Part shown: positions 58,743 through 64,000 of the stretch, piece after piece
Layout of the letters: the number at the start of each line of letters is the position of its first letter
How positions within the stretch are numbered: position 1 is the first letter of the stretch
From: Listeria cornellensis FSL F6-0969
GTDB lineage: Bacteria > Bacillota > Bacilli > Lactobacillales > Listeriaceae
DNA length: 64,000 bases
Assembly: GCF_000525855.1 (NCBI RefSeq)
Contig: NZ_AODE01000004.1
Span: 62,001 to 126,000, forward strand
Direction of reading: 5' to 3'
Position numbers and translations under genes: made by a program
The notes under the pieces: model-generated
What the model was told of the DNA's origin: nothing
Databases searched by the model: none
What the model saw: only the letters and a program-made list of their open reading frames with translations

Positions 58743-59335
58743 TTATTTTAGACCGGCTTTGTTGACTACGATGTCGTCGATTAGGCCGTATTCTTTGGCT
58801 TCCGCTGCAGTCATGAAGTTATCGCGATCTGTGTCGCGTGAAATAACTTCGATTGGTTGACCTGTGCGCTCAGCATGATTGTGTTCATGCGCTCTTTGAT
58901 TTTTAAAATGTGGCGAGCTGCGATTTCGATTTCCGTTGCTTGGCCTTGTGCGCCGCCGAGTGGTTGGTGAATCATGATTTCAGCGTTTGGAAGTGCAAAA
59001 CGTTTGCCGTCCGCGCCAGCTGTAAGTAGGAATGAACCCATCGATGCTGCCATACCCATCGCGATTGTTTGAACGTCCGCTTTTACGAAGTTCATTGTGT
59101 CATAAATCGCCATCCCAGCAGAAATACTGCCGCCTGGTGAGTTGATATAAAGGAAAATATCTTTCTCAGGGTCTTGCGCGTCTAAGAATAGCAATTGCGA
59201 AACGATTGAGTTGGCAACGTTATCGTCAATCGCACTGCCTAGCATAATAATCCGATCTTTAAGTAAGCGGGAATAGATGTCATAAGCGCGTTCCCCACGG
59301 CTAGTTTGCTCGATTACTGTTGGAATTAAATTCAT
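58743..59335 (-). CDS. clpP: ATP-dependent Clp protease proteolytic subunit (apparent frameshift)
   Basis: About 197 residues when corrected. Catalytic S98 ([10 protein letters not shown]) and H123 (MIHQPLGG); the Asp lies in [10 protein letters not shown], which is read only after restoring one missing base near 58874. The corrected end is [11 protein letters not shown]. ClpP assembles as a tetradecamer with ClpC/ClpX/ClpE ATPases for protein quality control. The indel changes GG to G and truncates the last 50 residues, so it is probably a sequencing error. Confidence 0.93.
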
Positions 59336-59385
59336 AATAAAACCCTCCTGTTTAGGTATATTTCATTTAAAAAAGAAACTGAGAC

Positions 59386-59650
59386 AAAATCGAAATAATG
59401 AAAAGATTGCCAAACCCTTTTACGGGTAAGATGAAGATAATGCTTTACACGAATCGAGCGAAAGCGTTTGTATTCCAATAATTTGGTGGAAGCCGGAAGC
59501 GGAGCATACTAGTGTATGTGATGACTGAAAGCAGGGAGAGGGTAGTTTCCTCGACCATGCAAGAAGTTAAGCGTAGCAAGTATTGCGTAGCAGAACCGGA
59601 AGTCCGCCGAATTATTGGAATGCAGGCGCTTGTCGCCGATTTATTTCGAT
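59386..59650. repeat. Palindromic intergenic element, copy 3
   Basis: About 265 bases between clpP and its promoter. The outermost stem is AATCGAAATAA/TTATTTCGATT. An inner arm (ATTCCAATAATT-GG-GGA) pairs with its partner before the right end. The core GGAAGCCGGAAGCGGA, the CATAC/GTATG hairpin and ACCGGAAGTCC match copy 2, as do the CCC/GGG hairpin and the GCTTTACAC-AATCGAGCGAAA segment. A 70-base insertion (59522-59590) sits in the loop. It would be transcribed in the clpP leader. Confidence 0.75.
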
Positions 59651-59678
59651 TATGTTCCATTCTCCTCTTGATGCTTCT

Positions 59679-59708
59679 ATATTACACGATTGGTCAAACT
59701 AGGTCAAA
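59679..59708 (-). promoter_or_regulatory. clpP promoter with CtsR box
   Basis: Tandem heptads GGTCAAA (59692-59698) and GGTCAAA (59702-59708), three bases apart, match the CtsR operator. On the minus strand -35 TTGACC (59707-59702) and -10 TAATAT (59684-59679), with a 17-bp spacer, overlap it. The resulting leader to clpP is about 340 bases and includes the palindromic element. Confidence 0.8.
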
Positions 59709-59801
59709 CGAAAGGCTCGAATGAAATATTCATGTGAGATAAAGCTTGTGTAATTGGCAGTTTTCCGCTATAATTATTGATTGTGAGTGTATTAAAAATT
59801 C

Positions 59802-59873
59802 GTCCTCGTGGTGCAACGGATAGCACGTGAGCCTCCGAAGCTCAAAATATAGGTTCGATTCCTATCGAGGGCA
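59802..59873 (+). tRNA. tRNA-Arg (anticodon CCG)
   Basis: Full cloverleaf: acceptor GTCCTCG/CGAGGGC, D arm with AACGGATA loop, anticodon stem TGAGC/GCTCA with loop CTCCGAA, T arm ATAGG-TTCGATT-CCTAT and discriminator A. CCA is not encoded. A promoter (TATAAT 59769-59774, -35 near 59746) precedes it. Confidence 0.93.
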
Positions 59874-59889
59874 CTATTGAGTAAAAAAG

Positions 59890-59955
59890 AAGTCGTTAAT
59901 CTGCGGATAACTTGTTGGTATGACAGGTCTGATATGCAGGATAACGGCTTTTTGT
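59890..59955 (+). terminator. Terminator after tRNA-Arg
   Basis: Near-complete 15-base arms (59890-59904 with 59936-59950) followed by T5. Confidence 0.75.
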
Positions 59956-60056
59956 TTTGGAGTCATGTTGTAAAAAGTAGAAATGGGTTTTTTTTCCGAA
60001 TCGTATATGGTATAATATTTCCATGAGTATTAGAATAAGGAAGGATTGAGTAACAA

Positions 60057-60350
60057 GTGGCAAAGAAAATACAGCTACCGAGTGGGAGATTATTGGAACA
60101 TGCGACGGCGATTGGGAAGAATTCAGATGCTTTGGCGTTTAAACTAAGCCCGAATGTTGCTTATTCCACAGGCACGGCGCAAGAGTTAGTCCAGGATTGC
60201 ATGGAAATAACACAATTTTTGCAAGCGTTTCCGAGTGCGTTTGTAAAAGATGGGCAGAACTTAAAGAATGTAGAGAAAGCTTTTGTAGCATCGGAAAAAG
60301 CACTGGGGCAAATGTTGCAATCTGGATTGGATTTTGTAGGTAAGAAATGA
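60057..60350 (+). CDS. Small LXG-partner protein, TIGR04197/DUF3130-like
   Basis: 97 residues from GTG 60057, helical with a Gly/Ser-rich start. Size and position (first of a small-small-LXG-immunity operon) match the WXG100-like partner proteins of LXG toxins, which bind the LXG helices and present them to the type VII secretion channel. I see no WXG motif. The exact family (DUF3130 or DUF5344) cannot be settled by eye. An upstream -10 TATAAT lies near 60011. Confidence 0.65.
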   Translation: MAKKIQLPSGRLLEHATAIGKNSDALAFKLSPNVAYSTGTAQELVQDCMEITQFLQAFPSAFVKDGQNLKNVEKAFVASEKALGQMLQSGLDFVGKK

Positions 60351-60371
60351 TCATGAGGGGGCATAGGGAAG

Positions 60372-60686
60372 ATGGAAAAAGAGAGAAAACGGCTAGAAAA
60401 ACAATTAGAAGAAAGCGTCAATAAACGGAGAAAGTTAGAGGATATTCAAATAGGGTTGATTCAACTAAATCGGGATAAAGCGAATATTCTTGTGAATTTT
60501 AGTGAGGCGTGGCAAGGGAAGAAAGCTGATGAAACGATGAGTAAATTGGAAGACGCGGTGGAAGAAGAATGGCGTGAGACACGTCAATACGTGAATGCGT
60601 TAGAAGACGAAATCATCGAGGAAAAACGACAAATTCGCATCCAGTTGGAGAAGTTAAAGGAGAATGCGAAAAATGGCGCGCATTGA
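60372..60686 (+). CDS. Second LXG-partner coiled-coil protein, DUF3958/DUF5082-like
   Basis: 104 residues, almost entirely charged coiled coil (KERKRLEKQLEESVNKRRKL; EWRETRQYVNALEDEIIEEK) with a central short turn (FSEAWQGKKADE) that resembles the W-x-G hairpin of the WXG100 superfamily. It lies 21 bases after the first partner and overlaps the toxin start by 14 bases. It is probably the second chaperone/targeting partner of the toxin. Confidence 0.65.
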   Translation: MEKERKRLEKQLEESVNKRRKLEDIQIGLIQLNRDKANILVNFSEAWQGKKADETMSKLEDAVEEEWRETRQYVNALEDEIIEEKRQIRIQLEKLKENAKNGAH

Positions 60687-62157
60687 TATTGCAGAAATAC
60701 ATAATTTTGTGTCGGTTTTTATCGCCGAATCTAAGCGAGTGCAACAAGAGTTAGAGCAACGAAAGACGGCGATTGGTAGTTTTTTATCCGATTCGGATAT
60801 TCAAGGAGAAATCGGTGACCAAGCAAAGACGTATTACCGAGGCGTGTACTTTCCGCTCATTAAGGCTACGAAAAATAGCCTACAGGATGCCGAAGAACGC
60901 TTGAAAAAATACGTGTCGGATTTCTATTCACAAGTGGATTACTCGATGAATGCTAAGCTGGATTTGGCACGGATGTATGAGTTACAAGCCGACATGCGGA
61001 AGTATGAGAACAAAATAGAGGCATTGAAAGCAGATACCAACTCCGCAGCTAATAGTATGGCCTCCATTGGGAAAAATATTGGGTTACAATTAGGCATGGA
61101 AACGGCGATGGGACAATTTCGTAAAGAAGAAGAAATACTGGAGAAATACGAGCAATTTGAAGCAACACATAGGAATGTGCTATGTGATGTATTGACGGAT
61201 TTACATCAAGTGAAGCAAAGTCTTGCGCAGATTGAAAGTGGTATTGCATTTAACGCTTCCTTCCACATGTTTCAGCCAACGAAAATAAAGCTAGGCGCAT
61301 TAGCTCCGAAAAAAGAGAAGAAGACATTCAATTTCGATAAATACGAGAAGACCTTGCAGGGGAACTACTGGGTGTTGACGAAGAATGGGAAGACCAATGC
61401 TGACTGTGCAGAAGCGACAATTGCATATAATGGTGGTTTGAGGGACGGTTCCGTTAAAGAAGTGAGGACGGAGCAGGAAGATATCGATGCTAAGGTAATT
61501 AAAGCAGCAATGGAGGGACTGTATTATTTTACAGATGAACCAATTAGTAAAATGCAGAGTTTTTCCATTATAGCTGGGATGGCAACAAGTCTTGTGGCGA
61601 TGCGTGCTCGCGGGCGTGTATTTTCCAAAGAAAAGTTAAACAGCGTAAAATCTGATTTGAAGATAAAAATGAACACGATTCCCCCAAATGTGCATACAAC
61701 ACAGTTTAATGTCATTAAAAAGGTCGAAAGTAGCAAAGTTAAGCTAGTGACAAACAAGCGTAAAGGCAACTATGGCGAGATGAAAATGGACGTTTATTTT
61801 GAGAGTACCACATATAAACGAATTAGTGGAGATCGAGTAACAGGGCTGAATGATAAAATTGTCAAAGGTATCGATGGAGTGTATGAAAACTCCAGCCCAC
61901 CACCGAAGTACGTTATTGCGGAAGCGAAGTATGGGACTTCTCAGTTGGGCAAAACAAAAAGCGGCAAGCAAATGAGTGATAGCTGGGTTGAATCTAATAC
62001 TAGACTGAGATCGTCGGTAGGAAAAGATAAGGCAAATGAAATTATGTTGGAAGGTATTCTTGATCCAACAAATGTAGAGAAGAAACTCATCAATATTAGT
62101 GATACTGGTGTAGTTGAGCAACATACACTTAATGTTGAAGGTAAGAAAATAAAGTAA
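60673..62157 (+). CDS. Type VII secreted LXG toxin with PoNe-type nuclease domain
   Basis: 494 residues. Start ATG 60673 has AAAGGAG 9 bases upstream. Residues 1-210 are the helical LXG targeting domain. The C-terminal domain (about 355-470) shows E369 in GNYGEMKMD, D401 in GIDGVYEN and E417-A-K419 in VIAEAKYG, then GKQMSDSW. This D...E-x-K layout is that of PD-(D/E)xK polymorphic nuclease toxins, as in PoNe and the C-termini of several Bacillus LXG proteins. Predicted to degrade nucleic acid in competitors after ESX/Yuk export. The secretion machine is not in this window. Confidence 0.83.
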   Translation: MARIDIAEIHNFVSVFIAESKRVQQELEQRKTAIGSFLSDSDIQGEIGDQAKTYYRGVYFPLIKATKNSLQDAEERLKKYVSDFYSQVDYSMNAKLDLARMYELQADMRKYENKIEALKADTNSAANSMASIGKNIGLQLGMETAMGQFRKEEEILEKYEQFEATHRNVLCDVLTDLHQVKQSLAQIESGIAFNASFHMFQPTKIKLGALAPKKEKKTFNFDKYEKTLQGNYWVLTKNGKTNADCAEATIAYNGGLRDGSVKEVRTEQEDIDAKVIKAAMEGLYYFTDEPISKMQSFSIIAGMATSLVAMRARGRVFSKEKLNSVKSDLKIKMNTIPPNVHTTQFNVIKKVESSKVKLVTNKRKGNYGEMKMDVYFESTTYKRISGDRVTGLNDKIVKGIDGVYENSSPPPKYVIAEAKYGTSQLGKTKSGKQMSDSWVESNTRLRSSVGKDKANEIMLEGILDPTNVEKKLINISDTGVVEQHTLNVEGKKIK

Positions 62158-62178
62158 GGAAGCAAGGAGTGGTCTATT

Positions 62179-62889
62179 TTGACTAGAGATACAAAGAAAG
62201 ATAAACAATATTTTATTGATTTTATTCAATATGAGAACCAGAGTATTGAAAAATTTCAGAATGCGGTAAACAGCGTCATTGAAGCGAGAGGTAAGGATGA
62301 TCAAGGAGTCAGTAGAGGATACAATTTCTTGTTTGGTCTACACTTTAGCAAATTAAATGCGCTATATTCAAGCGGCGCTCCACTAGAAGAAATCAAAGAA
62401 TTTATACCAGAGATAATTGATATCACAGAAAAGGTTTGGAAGTCTGAGAGTGGTTATGTAGAGATGGTATGGCTGTTGTCAGTAGGTATTATGTTAGAGA
62501 TTCCAGACGAGCAAATGAAAAGATTACATGACATCGTAAAATCAGATGGTGTAGAAGATTATTTACTAAACTACCTAATGAAAAAGGATGGCAGTAATTC
62601 AGCTTTGACAAGTCCCTTTTTGCATGAGGTTCCCTATAAATTCCTTCAATTGGTTATAGAGTCCAATGGTAAGGCTGCCATAAATTTATTAAAACAATAT
62701 CTGAGTGACGAATGGTATGAAAGGCATGATGATATGGGATGGTACGACTCCGATAAAAGTAAAGAAAATATATATAGTGGGTACTGGAGTTTTGAAAGTG
62801 GAGCTATAGCTAAAATGATGGGATTAGATGACAGCTTTATAAAGGATAGTCCATTTTATCCCTATGATTTAGTTCATTATAAGGATTAA
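62179..62889 (+). CDS. PoNi-type immunity protein (DUF1911-like)
   Basis: 236 residues, TTG start after AAGGAGTGG, 21 bases behind the toxin gene. All-helical. The C-terminal segment GYWSFESGAIAKMMGLDDS and SPFYPYDLVHY is typical of the DUF1910/DUF1911 proteins that neutralise PoNe nucleases. It should protect the producer from its own toxin. No signal peptide, so it acts in the cytoplasm. Confidence 0.8.
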   Translation: MTRDTKKDKQYFIDFIQYENQSIEKFQNAVNSVIEARGKDDQGVSRGYNFLFGLHFSKLNALYSSGAPLEEIKEFIPEIIDITEKVWKSESGYVEMVWLLSVGIMLEIPDEQMKRLHDIVKSDGVEDYLLNYLMKKDGSNSALTSPFLHEVPYKFLQLVIESNGKAAINLLKQYLSDEWYERHDDMGWYDSDKSKENIYSGYWSFESGAIAKMMGLDDSFIKDSPFYPYDLVHYKD

Positions 62890-63105
62890 ATGTCCAATAA
62901 CTAAAAGAATTAATCGAATAGAGAATAATTGATTTGCGGCTTCGTATTTTGAAATTATAGAAGAATGCTATGAATTGGTTTAGTGAAAAATGATGTTGAC
63001 AGCAAAAAAGTAGCAACATGTATAATACCTATTGTAAAAAAACAAGCAATTTCACAAACTAGATATAGCAATAGCAACGATTATAGAGCCTAATATCATT
63101 TTTCG

Positions 63106-63152
63106 TGACTCTTAATCAGCGGGTCGTGAGCTTGTGTCTCTCACGTTCTAAT
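63106..63152 (+). other. tRNA-Lys(CTT)-like 3' fragment
   Basis: TGACTCTTAATCAGCGGGTCG matches a tRNA-Lys anticodon arm and is followed by a T-arm-like GTGAG...CTCAC stem with a 9-base loop instead of 7. A matching 5' acceptor and D arm are not recognisable. Probably a non-functional remnant, such as a former integration site. Confidence 0.4.
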
Positions 63153-63181
63153 GTATTAATCACTGGAGATGATAATGAAAT

Positions 63182-63397
63182 GTGGGAATGATCGTGGCAG
63201 ATATTTTGAAAACCCTGCGTAGCAATAAATCTGTCCCACATATTAAACCCGTCGAAGGCACTAAGAAATTCGAAAGACATTGTTACTTAGAGTCAGAACC
63301 GTATGATAGCAACCTATTGGAGATTGTAGAAGATTTTCAATATTGGTTCGCTCATACGGTTGTTTTTTATAGTGAATTCACCGTGATTTATATTTGA
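63182..63397 (+). CDS. Doubtful 71-residue ORF
   Basis: Possible GTG start at 63182. A better ribosome site (GGAGATGATA) precedes an ATG at about 63177 that is in another frame and stops after 15 codons, so one indel could join them. Acidic and aromatic C-terminal half (EIVEDFQYWFAHTVVFYSE). No family recognised; may be a gene fragment. Confidence 0.25.
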   Translation: MGMIVADILKTLRSNKSVPHIKPVEGTKKFERHCYLESEPYDSNLLEIVEDFQYWFAHTVVFYSEFTVIYI

Positions 63398-63574
63398 TAA
63401 ATTACTACATTTTATGCTACAATTCATGTGACAGTAATTATTGATTTCTTTAAATTTCAGAACATTCTCACTAGTTTGTTTGATATTGAACATACTCAGA
63501 AATAGGGAGGAACACGAGGGTATTACGCGGGATAATATGTCGGGTGGAATAATTTAATGAGATGGGGGATTTAT

Positions 63575-64000
63575 ATGAATCCGGTTACAGCTTTTACGAT
63601 TATCATGCTTATTTGGACTATTGGTGATTTTGTGGCTAAGAAAACGAAGTCGCTTATTTCTTCTTTACTTGTGGCGGCGATTATTTTTATTGTTGGTTTT
63701 AAAACGAATCTATTTCCGGAAGATTTGTTGACAAGTTCTTCTTTACTCGCGCTAGGTCAGACGGTTATCGGCATGCTGATTGTTCATATCGGGACGATGA
63801 TTAGTATTGACGAATTGAAAAAACAGTGGAGAACGGTTCTTATCGGTGTTTCGGCGATCCTTGGCATTATCGTTTTTCTTTTCACGATTGGTTCTTTCTT
63901 TTTGGATCAAAACTTCATCATTTCGGCGATTGGTGCGATTAGTGGTACGACGGTTGCGGTTATCATTATTCAAGAAGCGGCTCTGGCATCTGGATTGGTG
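63575..64000 (+). CDS. Multi-pass membrane transporter (5' part; runs off the window)
   Basis: At least 142 residues starting ATG 63575 (GATGGGGGAT upstream). Five hydrophobic segments are visible, with GTMISIDELKKQW between the third and fourth and AIGAISGTTVAVIIIQEAA in a later one, a Gly-rich pattern seen in Na+-coupled or hydroxycarboxylate-type secondary transporters. The rest lies beyond position 64000, so the family is open. Confidence 0.6.
   Translation, partial: MNPVTAFTIIMLIWTIGDFVAKKTKSLISSLLVAAIIFIVGFKTNLFPEDLLTSSSLLALGQTVIGMLIVHIGTMISIDELKKQWRTVLIGVSAILGIIVFLFTIGSFFLDQNFIISAIGAISGTTVAVIIIQEAALASGLV

Larger units (their letters stand above)
62890..63574. other. AT-rich region after the toxin operon
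   Basis: 685 bases with no convincing full gene. It contains a TTGACA-N17-TATAAT-like promoter (TTGACAGCAAAAAAG...TATAATACC, 62996-63026), a tRNA-Lys-like remnant (63106-63152) and a doubtful 71-codon ORF (63182-63397). The end holds GGGAGG at 63505 and TTTATATG leading into the transporter gene. The composition suggests decayed or transferred DNA. Confidence 0.5.

Noticed and set aside
59445-59660. Minus-strand 71-codon ORF in the clpP leader, with a GAGGAG before its ATG
   Set aside because: The ribosome site is tempting, but the ORF coincides exactly with the palindrome, its product is low in sense (Ser/Thr/Arg-rich) and it has no recognisable fold. A leader peptide cannot be fully excluded.
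63182-63397. 71-codon ORF as a confident gene
   Set aside because: Start and ribosome site are in conflicting frames and no family is recognisable; kept only as a doubtful feature.

Overview
The window is chromosomal DNA of a low-to-mid GC Firmicute and almost certainly a Listeria species (sensu lato). The evidence is protein similarity plus gene order: phoPR-pst-phoU, csbA-uvrB-uvrA, a yvlBCD-like block, hprK-lgt-ppaX, trxB, pgcA, rapZ-yvcK-whiA, namA and clpP appear in the order I know from Listeria, with accessory genes set between them. I cannot fix the species.

Layout. 0-9.5 kb: end of a probable cardiolipin synthase gene, a MinJ-like PDZ membrane protein, the PhoP/PhoR two-component system and the phosphate ABC transporter operon (pstS, pstC, pstA, two pstB, phoU) behind Pho boxes. 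9.5-12.6 kb: a Xre regulator and a CzrA-type sensor with its Zn/Cd P-type ATPase. 12.7-19 kb: a membrane protein, an HD-domain nucleotidase, csbA, uvrB (SOS box) and uvrA. 19.4-22.6 kb: envelope-stress-type DUF4097/PspC genes. 22.8-29.6 kb: hprK, lgt, ppaX, an acetyltransferase, a TPR protein, trxB and an Ada-type alkylation repair protein. 29.8-37.4 kb: a complete Leloir operon (galK, galE, galT, galM, galR, pgcA) with a GalR-type operator over its promoter. 37.5-46.9 kb: a HhH glycosylase, an orphan RRNPP-type regulator, lipM and lipA, a modular secreted protein, rapZ-yvcK-whiA and namA.

46.9-58.7 kb is the most unusual part. A complete agr quorum-sensing operon (agrB, agrD, agrC, agrA) lies between namA and clpP. 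Beside it is an array of five further AgrC-like proteins and a second AgrA-like regulator. Four of the five have a membrane sensor and the phospho-acceptor His but no ATPase domain. The fifth has an intact ATPase domain but Gln in place of that His. This looks like a split, mix-and-match histidine kinase. Four promoters in the region carry paired 9-bp direct repeats 21 bp apart, always at the same distance from the -10. They control agr itself, a secreted protein with small membrane proteins, a small minus-strand membrane protein, and a promoter facing the array.

58.7-64 kb: clpP with a CtsR-type promoter, a tRNA-Arg(CCG) gene, a type VII LXG toxin operon (two small helical partners, LXG-PoNe nuclease, PoNi-type immunity protein), a tRNA-Lys-like remnant and the start of a membrane transporter.

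Two window-wide features affect how everything else is read. First, many genes, including ones expected to be essential, contain single-base indels, mostly in A/T homopolymers. I read these as sequencing errors and give corrected gene spans. Second, two and probably three intergenic regions hold related, strongly palindromic non-coding elements that keep their base-pairing while the paired sequence changes.
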